Source of the DNA: Leadbetterella sp051649345 | GTDB lineage: Bacteria > Bacteroidota > Bacteroidia > Cytophagales > Spirosomataceae | Direction of reading: 5' to 3' | Length of the DNA stretch: 10,898 bases | Assembly (NCBI GenBank): GCA_051649345.1 | Contig: JBOFGX010000283.1 | Coordinates: 1-10,898 of the forward strand | Part shown: in pieces, positions 1 through 6,281 of the stretch | How positions within the stretch are numbered: the first letter of the stretch is position 1 | Layout: each line of letters starts with the position of its first letter | Notes under the pieces: model-generated | The model's database searches: none | Told to the model about the DNA's origin: nothing | The model's input: only the letters and a program-made list of their open reading frames with translations | Made by a program: the position numbers and the translations under genes

Positions 1-281
1 ATATGCAGCTACAGCTAAATGATTTGGCTCAGACGGGTATGCAAAATCAATTGCGTTTTCTTGATTTCACAGATCAATTTCATGAAAAAATGCGTCTCTA
101 TTTCTACCCCAAAATATTTAAAGAATCTCCTGTCATGAATGAAAAATGGGCGGATTTTAAGGTGGAAACTTATGTAGAAAATACGAAATCCAATTTTATA
201 CAACTATGCTTGCCTTTAGTGCTGTTTCTCCTACTATTTGTAGCATTAGGGTCTTGGAATTTTTATAAAAAGCCAAGTTAA
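1..281 (+). CDS. ABC-2 type transporter permease, DUF3526-like, C-terminal part (partial at left edge)
   Basis: The frame is open to the left edge, so this is the 3' end of a longer gene; the ATG at base 3 is internal. The visible 92 residues hold a polar stretch with the pattern FHEKMRLYFYPKIF, then a short extracytoplasmic-looking stretch, then one strongly hydrophobic helix (residues about 68-85, LCLPLVLFLLLFVALGSW) and a short basic end (NFYKKPS). A polar region ending in a Y-P-x-x-F segment followed by a last membrane helix is what I recall from DUF3526 (PF12040) permeases, inner-membrane subunits of ABC-2 type exporters. The substrate cannot be inferred. The ATPase and the rest of the permease would lie to the left. 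It may be the last resident gene before the accessory block. The family call rests on pattern recall; any other polytopic membrane protein with such a tail is possible. Confidence 0.55.
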   Translation, partial: MQLQLNDLAQTGMQNQLRFLDFTDQFHEKMRLYFYPKIFKESPVMNEKWADFKVETYVENTKSNFIQLCLPLVLFLLLFVALGSWNFYKKPS

Positions 282-330
282 AACATACTATTTTTTCGAT
301 TATTTAAAGGCAATAGCAAACACTTGACTA

Positions 331-363
331 TTGACTATTGATAGTAAAGTGTAAATAGTAAAC
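331..363 (+). repeat. Left copy of a TTGACTATT repeat
   Basis: This stretch reads TTGACTATTGATAGT, then seven extra bases, then AAATAGTAAAC. It aligns in the same orientation with 9994-10019 at 23 of 26 positions once the seven-base insertion is allowed. An extra TTGACTA sits immediately upstream (324-330), and ACTATTGATAGT (334-345) is a small dyad. The rest of the 282-494 gap shows only the AraC promoter candidate. Confidence 0.5.
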
Positions 364-457
364 TGCGACTTTTCCGTAATTAAAATAGAAATGTTAACGA
401 TTGGAAGCTACCCAACTATTAGGTTCTAAAAGCTTAAATTGCTTTTTAGAAAATGCG

Positions 458-465
458 TATATTTG
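458..465 (+). promoter_or_regulatory. Candidate -7 promoter element for the AraC gene
   Basis: TATATTTG matches the Bacteroidota -7 consensus TAnnTTTG exactly. A TTG at 439-441 could be the -33 element, but the 16-base spacing is shorter than usual. If real, transcription would start near 472. That rules out the ATG at 453 and favours the ATG at 495. Chance matches are not rare in DNA this AT-rich. Confidence 0.35.
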
Positions 466-494
466 AATTGAGAGGATTCAACAATAGTGAGAGA

Positions 495-1373
495 ATGAAC
501 GAAGTCTTTAAAATTCAAACGTACAATTCAATAAAAGACCTGTACAAAGCATCTGGTTTCGATCAAGTCCCAAAATTTGAAGACTTTGATTTGATTAACT
601 TTATAGATACTTACCCTAGTGTTACAAAAATTTTATCTCCTCATAAAAGAAATTTTTACTCGCTTCTTTTTATTGAAAGTCAAGACGATGGTCAGCTTAA
701 GCTTAATACAAATGAATACCAAACATTATCTAATGTCATCATTTGCCAAAGTTTTGAGCATATATTTAGTTTTATTCGGGGAGAAAGCATGAAAGGATTT
801 GTATTACTATTCAACGATTCATTCCTACTTCCTTTTGTTTCCAATACCATTTCACATTATACGTTCTTTAGTAGTTTGAAAAACAATGTATTTCACCTCA
901 ATGAAATAGAAAAAGCAGACTGCAATGTGCTACTAAAAAACTTGTCTAAAGAAGTAAACAACAGGGCCGTATCAAAACATTTACTCTTAGCTTTTCTAGA
1001 AAAAATTAAAATTATACAGGAGCAGTATCAAATTGAAGAAAAATTTGTCTCAAAATCATTTCTTCTACTCAAATCATTACAACAATTGATTAATAACTTT
1101 TTTTTAGAACATAAAAACGTTGAGTTTTATGCACAAAAACTAAATGTAACACCCAATCATTTAAACGAAACTGTAAAACAACAAACGGGTAAAAATGTAA
1201 AGAGTCTCATACTTGAAAGGGGCTTGTTAGAAGCTAAAAAGTTATTATTGTACTCTAATTTGGATATTGCAGAAGTTAGTTACTATCTAAATTATTCAGA
1301 ACCTTCACATTTTGGAAAATTCTTTAAAAAGGAAACGGGCTTTACACCCAAAGAATTTAGGCGAAATCCATAG
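495..1373 (+). CDS. AraC family transcriptional regulator
   Basis: Predicted cytoplasmic DNA-binding regulator of 292 residues from this start. An in-frame ATG at 453 would add 14 residues, but a promoter-like TATATTTG lies just after it. The first two thirds resemble the cupin-like sensor half of Bacteroidota AraC proteins, with no recognisable ligand motif. The last hundred residues form the AraC DNA-binding domain: a first helix-turn-helix around FYAQKLNVTPNHLNETVKQQ and a second around IAEVSYYLNYSEPSHFGKFF, followed by the family signature FKKETGFTPKEFRR at the C-terminus. The SnoaL-like and SDR genes follow on the same strand behind their own promoter-like element, so this is a plausible local regulator of that cluster. 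The inducer is unknown. The family call is secure; the target is inferred from position. Confidence 0.9.
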   Translation: MNEVFKIQTYNSIKDLYKASGFDQVPKFEDFDLINFIDTYPSVTKILSPHKRNFYSLLFIESQDDGQLKLNTNEYQTLSNVIICQSFEHIFSFIRGESMKGFVLLFNDSFLLPFVSNTISHYTFFSSLKNNVFHLNEIEKADCNVLLKNLSKEVNNRAVSKHLLLAFLEKIKIIQEQYQIEEKFVSKSFLLLKSLQQLINNFFLEHKNVEFYAQKLNVTPNHLNETVKQQTGKNVKSLILERGLLEAKKLLLYSNLDIAEVSYYLNYSEPSHFGKFFKKETGFTPKEFRRNP

Positions 1374-1424
1374 TTTTTACCACTATTACCATATTTTTTG
1401 ATATTTCAAAAAAAGCTGCTACTC

Positions 1425-1432
1425 TAATTTTG
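1425..1432 (+). promoter_or_regulatory. Candidate -7 promoter for the SnoaL-SDR operon
   Basis: TAATTTTG is an exact match to the Bacteroidota TAnnTTTG element, 25 bases before the ATG at 1458. The nearest TTG upstream is at 1398-1400 after a T run. The spacing of 24 bases is a little longer than usual, which would fit a promoter that needs an activator such as the AraC protein just upstream. No operator repeat was recognised. Confidence 0.45.
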
Positions 1433-1457
1433 TGTTATCATTTTAAATATAATAAAT

Positions 1458-1835
1458 ATGAAAAACGCAAAAGAATTAGTTGCATCTTATATGCAAGAAG
1501 TATGGGTAAATCGTGACACTACTAACCTAGAAAATTTTATTTCTAAAGAAATGTTTATTCAACACAATCCCCATTTGAATAATGGAATAGAAGCTCTTGA
1601 AGGCTTTTTACCGCATTTGTTTAATAATATTATGCCTAATGGAACTTGGGAAGTAAAACGAATTATTGCAGAAAACAATTTAGTGGTCGTACATAGCTTA
1701 GCTAAGCCCTCTGTAGAAGCGTTGGGAATGGCAGTTGTGGATATTTTTAGAGTAGAAAATAATAAAATAGTCGAACACTGGGATGTGACAACAGATATAC
1801 CTGAACAAACAGCTAGTGGAAATTCAATCATTTAA
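1458..1835 (+). CDS. SnoaL-like / nuclear transport factor 2 family protein
   Basis: Small 125-residue protein of the NTF2-like cone-shaped alpha/beta fold, probably cytoplasmic. Visible family features are FIQHNPHLNNG near residues 34-44, the strand NLVVVHSLAK, then VDIFRVENNKIVEHWDV near residues 93-109, and a short polar tail. The QHNP and EHWDV elements are typical of the SnoaL-like group (COG4922-type), whose members are isomerases, hydrolases or binding proteins. The fold does not define a reaction. It begins 25 bases after a promoter-like element and is followed 15 bases later by an SDR, so the two are very likely co-transcribed. Small NTF2-like proteins next to an SDR and under an AraC gene are common in Bacteroidota stress or small-molecule detoxification loci; the substrate here is unknown. 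Confidence 0.85.
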   Translation: MKNAKELVASYMQEVWVNRDTTNLENFISKEMFIQHNPHLNNGIEALEGFLPHLFNNIMPNGTWEVKRIIAENNLVVVHSLAKPSVEALGMAVVDIFRVENNKIVEHWDVTTDIPEQTASGNSII

Positions 1836-1850
1836 TTAAAAAATAGTCTC

Positions 1851-2591
1851 ATGGAGTTTAAAAACAAAACAGCTATCATAACCGGTGCCGGAACAGGCAT
1901 CGGTAAAGCTGTCGCAGAAAGATTAGGTACTAATGGTGCTAATGTGGTAATCAATTATTTTACCGAAGCTCAAAAAGAAAGTGCGGAAGATTCGAAAGCT
2001 CTAATTGAAAATAATGGTGGAAAAGCTACTTTATTTCAAGCCGATGTAAGCAATATTGCTGAGCTTAAGAACATGTTTGAATTAGCAAGAAATACCTATA
2101 GTGGTATTGATATTTTGGTAAATAATGCTGTTCTACCCGTTCTAAAACCTATTGCGGAGGTAAGTGAAAAAGAACTTGACGATATGTTCAATGTAAATGT
2201 AAAATCCGTATTTTTTGCTCAACAACTATGTGCGACAATGATGAACGATAGCGGAAGAATCATAAATCTTTCTTCACATACTACATTTTTATTTTTTCCG
2301 AATTATGGTCTGTATGATGGAACCAAAGGTGCTCTCGAGCAAATTAGCAGAGTATTTTCAAAAGAAATCGGTCATAAAAATATTACTGTAAACATTGTTT
2401 CTCCAGGTGCTACGGATACTCCAGAGTTTTCAACTCGTCCTCAAGAATTGAAAGATAGAGTTTCTGCCATGTCTGCAATGAAACGTATAGGTAAAATTGA
2501 TGAGGTTGTGAATGTAATTGCTTTTTTGGCTAGTAAAGAAGCTAGTTGGATAACGGGGCAAAATATCAAAGTAAATGGCGGAGCAATTTAA
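1851..2591 (+). CDS. SDR family oxidoreductase (classical, 3-oxoacyl-ACP-reductase-like)
   Basis: Complete 246-residue classical short-chain dehydrogenase/reductase, a cytoplasmic NAD(P)-dependent enzyme. The Rossmann glycine motif TGAGTGIG is at residues 11-18, an Asp that contacts the adenine at 65 (ADV), NNA at 91-93, the catalytic Ser at 142 (NLSSH), and the Tyr-Lys pair Y155-x3-K159 (YDGTK). SPG at 184-186 and the C-terminal WITGQ and NGG elements complete the family pattern. Length and motifs match FabG-like and glucose-1-dehydrogenase-like enzymes. It is not likely to be the housekeeping FabG, since it sits in an accessory cluster with an AraC regulator and a SnoaL-like protein. Substrate undetermined. 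The next gene starts 10 bases after its stop, suggesting a continued operon. Confidence 0.92.
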   Translation: MEFKNKTAIITGAGTGIGKAVAERLGTNGANVVINYFTEAQKESAEDSKALIENNGGKATLFQADVSNIAELKNMFELARNTYSGIDILVNNAVLPVLKPIAEVSEKELDDMFNVNVKSVFFAQQLCATMMNDSGRIINLSSHTTFLFFPNYGLYDGTKGALEQISRVFSKEIGHKNITVNIVSPGATDTPEFSTRPQELKDRVSAMSAMKRIGKIDEVVNVIAFLASKEASWITGQNIKVNGGAI

Positions 2592-2601
2592 GAACGAAAA
2601 A

Positions 2602-2805
2602 ATGAATAAGCATAAGTTAGCCTTACTGTCTTGGCTAGTTATTTATCCATTAATAACAGGAATATTTTTTTTGTTCAACAAGCCATTAATGTTACTTCCA
2701 TTGCCTTTTAGAACGTTTGTCTTGACAATTGTATTAGTAGGTTTAATGAGTTATTTGGTGATGCCTTGGCTCACAAAAAAATTACATAATTGGCTAGTTA
2801 AATGA
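2602..2805 (+). CDS. Small two-helix membrane protein resembling the C-terminal part of COG3224
   Basis: A 67-residue protein starting at the ATG at 2602 (MNKHKLALLSWL), ten bases after the SDR stop. An in-frame ATG at 2575 overlaps the SDR gene and would add nine polar residues; I consider it less likely. There are two hydrophobic segments (residues about 6-24 and 32-52) separated by the pattern PLPFRT, and the end reads SYLVMPWLTKKLHNWL. This layout, WLxxYPLIT then LPLPxRT then MxxLVMPxLTxxLxxWL, is what I recall as the membrane tail of COG3224 proteins, in which an antibiotic-biosynthesis-monooxygenase domain precedes two helices. That catalytic domain is absent here. Function unknown; inner membrane location is likely. 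Confidence 0.7.
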   Translation: MNKHKLALLSWLVIYPLITGIFFLFNKPLMLLPLPFRTFVLTIVLVGLMSYLVMPWLTKKLHNWLVK

Positions 2806-2828
2806 TCCTTTTTTAAAAGCATAGGAAA

Positions 2829-2909
2829 ATGGAAAAGACAAGAATTGAAATGCTGAGTGAGGGTGTTTTTGCCATTTTTATTACTATACTCATTAAGCAA
2901 TACCTATAA
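2829..2909 (+). pseudogene. Truncated TMEM175-like (DUF1211) channel gene, N-terminal fragment
   Basis: An ATG preceded by AGGAAA opens a 26-codon reading frame that begins MEKTRIEMLSEGVFAIFITI. The EKTRIE-x3-S-(D/E)-GVFAI-x2-TI pattern is the start of the first helix of bacterial TMEM175/DUF1211 potassium channels, which are normally around 200 residues. After about residue 22 (base 2894) the similarity ends, and a stop follows at 2907-2909, just before the stop codon of the first pbpC remnant. The rest of the gene is missing, so it cannot make a channel. It lies on the same strand as, and 23 bases after, the COG3224-like gene, and was probably the last gene of that operon before the DNA junction. 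Confidence 0.65.
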
Positions 2910-2915
2910 TCATTT

Positions 2916-3093
2916 TCAAAACTCCTTCACCTCAAAACTGATCGTTCGGGTATTTCCGCTGCCGTCGGTACATTGAACCTTGTTTATACCGATCGTTGGC
3001 TTGATAAAAACCGATTTATCTGCTGCAAATTTGCCGATCAAGGTTTCGTTTAGATACCCATACAACCCACAATTTTGATCGGGACAACTCGCT
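2916..3093 (-). pseudogene. pbpC 3'-end remnant, copy 1 (about 59 codons of BiPBP_C)
   Basis: Read on the minus strand from about 3093 to the TGA at 2916-2918 this encodes ASCPDQNC, GLYGYLNETLIG, ADKSVFIKP and, at the end, DGSGNTRTISFEVKEF. It matches the C-terminus of the PBP1C encoded at 10087-10898. It differs at some residues: GLYGY in place of ELYWY, and SFEVKEF in place of TFEVKQF. An in-frame stop precedes the homology, and there is no start codon, so it is a non-functional fragment. Its ending SFEVKEF is shared with copy 2 and not with the functional gene. Together with the TMEM175 fragment it fills the 2806-3184 gap; 3094-3184 holds nothing recognisable. Confidence 0.85.
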
Positions 3094-3184
3094 CAAAATA
3101 GGTTCTATTAAATTTTAAGCTTTACCTTATTTCTTCCTGTTGGTCAATACATAACCTCTTTTTTTGAAGCGTATCATAGATTTT

Positions 3185-4312
3185 TTATATGTACGATGTC
3201 TCATCATTTAATAAATTTTGTTCTAATTCCTCTATTGTCGGTAAAGAAGATTTTAGGTTTTCTGGTAAAACATTGGTGAGCTCAAACTCACTTACTCCCA
3301 TGGGTTTGTTTATATCTCTTAGGGCAAATTCAGCTTCCAAATTGTTTTTTTCTCTACACAAAAGAATACCTATTGTTGGTTTATCGTCAGTTTCCTTCAG
3401 TAAGGTATCCACTGCAGAAAGATAAAAATTCAATTTACCTGCATATTCGGGTATAAATGCGGTATTTTTAAGCTCAATAACTACGTAGCATTTGAGTTTT
3501 ATATGGTAAAAGAGTAGATCGATATAATAGTCTTTATTGGTAATTTCGAGATGATATTGTTGCCCGACAAAAGCAAATCCTTTGCCTAATTCCAAAAGAA
3601 ATTTCCTTATATGATTGACCAGTTGGTTTTCAATGTCTTTTTCTTTAAATCCTTCTGTTAATTGTAGGAAATCGAAAATATAAGGGTCTTTTATTGTTTG
3701 TTGTGCTAAATCAGAAAAAGAGAGGGGCAGCGTATTGGCAAAATTAGTAATTGCTGCACCTTGTCTATGGAAAAGACTAGATTTTATTTGCAAGCTCAAA
3801 GTGTCTCTGCTCCAATTATTTTCTTTGGTTTTTTGGATATAGAAAATGGCTTCTTCTACTTTTTTTATTTTGGAAATGATTACGATGATGTGGCCCCAAG
3901 GAATTTGGGCAACTAATTCTTGCAAAATCTTAGAATTTTCAATTTGGTCAACAGCTTGTTGACTAATTTTATCAATCTGATAATCAACCGTTAATGTTTG
4001 GTCAACAACTTGTTGACTAATTTCAAAATGAGCAGAAAAATACTCATAAAACATGATGATATACTTAAGATTAGTTTTCGAAAAACCCTTCATTGGAGGA
4101 AACGCCTCTTTAAGGTCCTTAGAAACATTTTCAAGTACTTTATCGCCCCAATTGCTCGATTTAATTTTATAAGACAGTATTTTCCCCAAATCCCAATAAA
4201 AAAAAATCAATTCTTTATTAACAGCAATGGATGCTTTTATTTGAGCAGAATGTATTTTGAGTTTTAGCTCACTTATCCAATTTTTATAATCCGTATTTAG
4301 TAGTTTTTCCAA
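3185..4312 (-). CDS. YhcG/DUF1016 family PDDEXK nuclease
   Basis: 375 residues from a TTG start. The N-terminal DUF1016 domain runs from about residue 8 (DYKNW, ELKLKI, VNKELIFFYWDLGKIL) through KGFSKTNLKYIIMFYEYF. A variable linker carries an 18-residue duplication. The C-terminal PDDEXK domain holds the core YYIDLLFYH then CYVVIELK, i.e. the catalytic Asp and the E-x-K pair, followed by YAGKLNFYLSAVD and IGILLC. These are the hallmarks of YhcG (PF17761/PF06250), predicted Holliday-junction-resolvase-like nucleases common in mobile and defence-rich regions. No ATG exists before the domain. TTG at 4310-4312 gives the family's usual N-terminus; a TTG at 4421-4423 would add 37 residues without visible similarity and overlap the pbpC remnant. 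The gene lies between two pbpC remnants on the same strand. Biological role unproven. Confidence 0.85.
   Translation of the reverse strand: MEKLLNTDYKNWISELKLKIHSAQIKASIAVNKELIFFYWDLGKILSYKIKSSNWGDKVLENVSKDLKEAFPPMKGFSKTNLKYIIMFYEYFSAHFEISQQVVDQTLTVDYQIDKISQQAVDQIENSKILQELVAQIPWGHIIVIISKIKKVEEAIFYIQKTKENNWSRDTLSLQIKSSLFHRQGAAITNFANTLPLSFSDLAQQTIKDPYIFDFLQLTEGFKEKDIENQLVNHIRKFLLELGKGFAFVGQQYHLEITNKDYYIDLLFYHIKLKCYVVIELKNTAFIPEYAGKLNFYLSAVDTLLKETDDKPTIGILLCREKNNLEAEFALRDINKPMGVSEFELTNVLPENLKSSLPTIEELEQNLLNDETSYI
3944..4023 (-). repeat. In-frame 18-codon duplication with palindromic cores inside the YhcG gene
   Basis: Two 26-base units at 3944-3969 and 3998-4023 differ at one position and are offset by 54 bases, so the frame is kept. 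On the minus strand they encode ISQQ(V/A)VDQ twice. Each unit contains a dyad: GTCAACAACTTGTTGAC (4001-4017, perfect 8-base arms around one C) and GTCAACAGCTTGTTGAC (3947-3963, one mismatch). They fall in the linker between the DUF1016 and nuclease domains. Confidence 0.8.
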
Positions 4313-4421
4313 TATTAAGGACGGTTTTGTATTAAAATGTAAATAACAAAAAATATAACTATTGTTGTAGTAAAGCCTGCTTTTTTCTTTTTTGGTTACT
4401 ATTTCCTTTGAAAAAAAACGC

Positions 4422-4851
4422 AAAACTCCTTTACCTCAAAACTGATCGTTCGGGTATTTCCGCTGCCGTCGGTGCATTGAACCTTGTTTGTGCCTAACGT
4501 TGGCTTGATAAAAACCGATTTATCTGCCGCAAATCTACCGATCAAGGTTTCGTTTAGATATCAATATAGTTCGCAATTTTGATCGGGGCAGCTCGCTTTT
4601 AGCTCCAATTCTTGGTTGTTTTGTTGTTCGAGATAATAAACACCCTTGTTTCGGGGGGATACAATAAGGAGTTCGGCCGACTTCTTGATGAGATTGCAAT
4701 TGGTATTGTGTTGCGGCACCAGATTGGTATACATACCCTGTGACTTGAGATACACCGTGGGTGATTCGGGGATATTGTTGTAGGTTTTCTGAACGGCATG
4801 GGCTCGATCCAAGCAATAATTACAGTAGCTGAATGTTTCGCCTAGATTTAA
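4422..4851 (-). pseudogene. pbpC 3'-end remnant, copy 2 (about 143 codons, internal stop)
   Basis: This is the longest broken copy of the pbpC 3' end. By eye there are about 20 differences from 10090-10518 over some 420 aligned bases. It encodes NLGETFSYCNYCLDRAHAV, the SQGMYTNLVPQHN stretch and the BiPBP_C end. Two lesions are visible. The codon for the Trp in ELYWY has become TGA (4557-4559, minus strand). The final stop is lost because homology ends at TTTTG and the next base is C, so the frame runs on to a later stop. At the other end the match stops abruptly after GCCTAGATTTA (4851), and an unrelated stretch of about 50 bases leads to the SDR stop. A frame from 4902 to 4561 looks like an ORF but is only the fusion of junction sequence with the remnant. 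Confidence 0.9.
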
Positions 4852-4903
4852 CATACTTGATTCCAGGTTAAACCAAAAACCTACCAATTTATTCCCTATC
4901 AAG

Positions 4904-5758
4904 CTATTTTAGTTTACATATCTCTTTTACTGCATCCGCACTTTTCTGCCAAATCATTTCAATGTTATCCGATGTAATATCCTTATGTTTAGTAGATTTC
5001 ACCTTGCTCTTATCAAAATACTCGCCGTTTTGGGCTTGTATATTTTGTATTTCTGTAGTTGCTAAATACAAAGATGTTGATGCCCCTTTCTCAGGAGTAA
5101 TCATAAATGGTTTTCCGAGAGTTACAAACACTTTGCTAAAGCCTGTAAAATTGGCTCCAAAATTTGTAGATACTACACCTGGGTGTAAGCTAAAAGCCGA
5201 TATAGGTTTACCAGCCAATTTTTGGGTCAAACCTTTTGTGAATAATACGTTCGCTAGTTTACCATCTGCATATGCTCCAAAACCGCTTAAGTCCCCATTG
5301 TTCTTTGTAAACATCCTGCTTGCTTTACCAAATGCGTAGCCCCCAGAGGACACATTGATGATACGCCCTTCGCCAGAGGCTTCCAGTAAATCAAGTAAGT
5401 GTGTGGTCAAGGCAAAATGACCCAAATGATTAGCAACAAAAGACTTTTCAAAACCTTCTTTTGTAAATTCAATTCTATCAGGTGAGTAACCCGCGTTGTT
5501 GATAATTCTATCTATTTGGGAATATCTCATTTTGATATTTTCAGCAGCACTAACTACGGATTTAACATCTTCTAAATCTGCAATCTCGTAATCAACTTTC
5601 GTAGTGGGAAACAACCTTAGGATCTCATTCTGAGTAGCTTCTGCTTTTTCTATACTTCTTACGAGAAGGATAAGGTCAAAACCTTCCTTTGCTAGACCTT
5701 TGACAGTGGCTAAGCCTACACCTGAGTTTGCTCCTGTTAACAATGCTATCTTTTTCAT
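4904..5758 (-). CDS. SDR family oxidoreductase (retinol-dehydrogenase-like)
   Basis: 284 residues from the ATG at 5758 (MKKIALLTGAN). The reading frame continues 30 codons upstream, but that stretch contains a promoter-like element and no family similarity. Rossmann motif TGANSGVG at residues 8-15, Asp61 (ADLED), NNAG at 87-90, the conserved Asn110 (VANHLGHFALT), Ser at 137-138 (INVSSGG), Y163-x3-K167 (YADGK) and HPGVV at 192-196. The NHLGHFxLT and HPGVV elements place it with the retinol dehydrogenase / protochlorophyllide-reductase-like SDRs, which use NADP(H); the bacterial substrate is not predictable. It is unrelated in subgroup to the SDR at 1851-2591, so it is not a duplication. It appears monocistronic, with only a pbpC remnant downstream. 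Confidence 0.92.
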   Translation of the reverse strand: MKKIALLTGANSGVGLATVKGLAKEGFDLILLVRSIEKAEATQNEILRLFPTTKVDYEIADLEDVKSVVSAAENIKMRYSQIDRIINNAGYSPDRIEFTKEGFEKSFVANHLGHFALTTHLLDLLEASGEGRIINVSSGGYAFGKASRMFTKNNGDLSGFGAYADGKLANVLFTKGLTQKLAGKPISAFSLHPGVVSTNFGANFTGFSKVFVTLGKPFMITPEKGASTSLYLATTEIQNIQAQNGEYFDKSKVKSTKHKDITSDNIEMIWQKSADAVKEICKLK

Positions 5759-5784
5759 GTTTAATTTCTTTTGCTTTATGAATA

Positions 5785-5792
5785 CAAAGGTA
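5785..5792 (-). promoter_or_regulatory. Candidate -7 promoter of the second SDR
   Basis: On the minus strand this reads TACCTTTG, an exact TAnnTTTG match 26 bases before the ATG at 5758. No TTG lies at the standard -33 distance; the nearest is about 27 bases upstream, so an activator may be needed. It decides the start, because transcription from here cannot cover the in-frame codons further upstream. The 5793-6021 stretch shows nothing else I can identify. Confidence 0.5.
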
Positions 5793-6021
5793 TACGAGCT
5801 ACTTCCTATACTTGGTAGACAAATCAAAGCATGAACTGGACGTTTCAAAGGTGGTTATAATCATGGTTAGATATTGTAAATGGATTAAAAAACGCACTCC
5901 ACATTCTGGCTTTTAAGTTACTTCAAAATTGATTTAATTGTAACTCGATACCCTCTTATATCGGTCTAGCCAAAATTTTATTTCTTCATCAAACCAAACG
6001 CACGATTTAGGTTTAATAAAC

Positions 6022-6053
6022 AAAGAGACTACCTAAAAATAGGTAGCCTCTTT
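6022..6053 (-). terminator. Intrinsic terminator of the 7470-6064 operon
   Basis: Arms 6022-6034 and 6041-6053 pair over 13 bases around a six-base loop. In the minus-strand RNA the one non-Watson-Crick position is a G-U wobble; in the plus-strand RNA it is an A-C mismatch. The minus-strand hairpin is followed by GTTTATT, and it lies ten bases past the stop of the last gene of the operon. Confidence 0.75.
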
Positions 6054-6063
6054 ATTGTACAGT

Positions 6064-6252
6064 TTATTTCTTGATCAAATACCCTTTCCACATCCAAATA
6101 CCTGTAAATGTGATTATTGGTATAATACCAACCTGGATGATTGTAAATAAGGTTGGATCTTGAGCCAAAGGAGAATAAAAATAAGTTCCTAAAAATAATC
6201 CAAATACAAGATGAACCACTCTTGATATTTTTCGGGATGTTGAAAATTTCAT
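6064..6252 (-). CDS. Small two-helix membrane protein, uncharacterised
   Basis: 62 residues beginning MKFSTSRKISRVVHLVFG. A basic N-terminus precedes a first hydrophobic helix (residues about 12-27), then a short loop with YSPLAQDPT, then a second helix (about 36-55, IIQVGIIPIITFTGIWMW) and a basic end GYLIKK. The charge pattern suggests both termini are cytoplasmic. I recall similar short hypothetical proteins in Bacteroidota with the RKISRxxH start and the FTGIWMWKG end, but no known function. It starts 29 bases after the GNAT gene and is followed by a good terminator, so it is the last gene of a three-gene operon. Confidence 0.75.
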   Translation of the reverse strand: MKFSTSRKISRVVHLVFGLFLGTYFYSPLAQDPTLFTIIQVGIIPIITFTGIWMWKGYLIKK

Positions 6253-6281
6253 CGTAAGAATGTTTATGTTTTTAGTGATTA

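Noticed and set aside
1559..1831. Minus-strand 90-codon frame opposite the SnoaL-like gene
   Set aside because: It is a shadow frame with no recognisable protein pattern, fully covered by a well-supported gene.
3189..4267. Plus-strand frames inside the YhcG region
   Set aside because: They are antisense shadows of the nuclease gene, with no family features or start context.
2916..4851. The repeated pbpC tails as ends of an insertion sequence or integron cassettes
   Set aside because: The repeats are coding remnants in direct orientation with no terminal inverted repeats, no transposase or integrase between them, and no attC-like structure.
4561..4902. A 113-codon minus-strand frame that looks like a separate Cys-containing small protein
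   Set aside because: It is the junction sequence fused to pbpC remnant copy 2 and ends at the nonsense codon that replaced the Trp of ELYWY. The plus and other-frame ORFs here and at 10266-10466 are shadows.
5759..5848. A 30-residue N-terminal extension of the second SDR
   Set aside because: It lies over and beyond an exact TAnnTTTG promoter element and has no SDR-like sequence; the Rossmann strand starts right at the ATG at 5758.
5849..6021. A possible decayed minus-strand gene (about 26 codons encoding KSCVWFDEEIKFWLDRYKR)
   Set aside because: Too short, no start codon and no family recognised; chance cannot be excluded.
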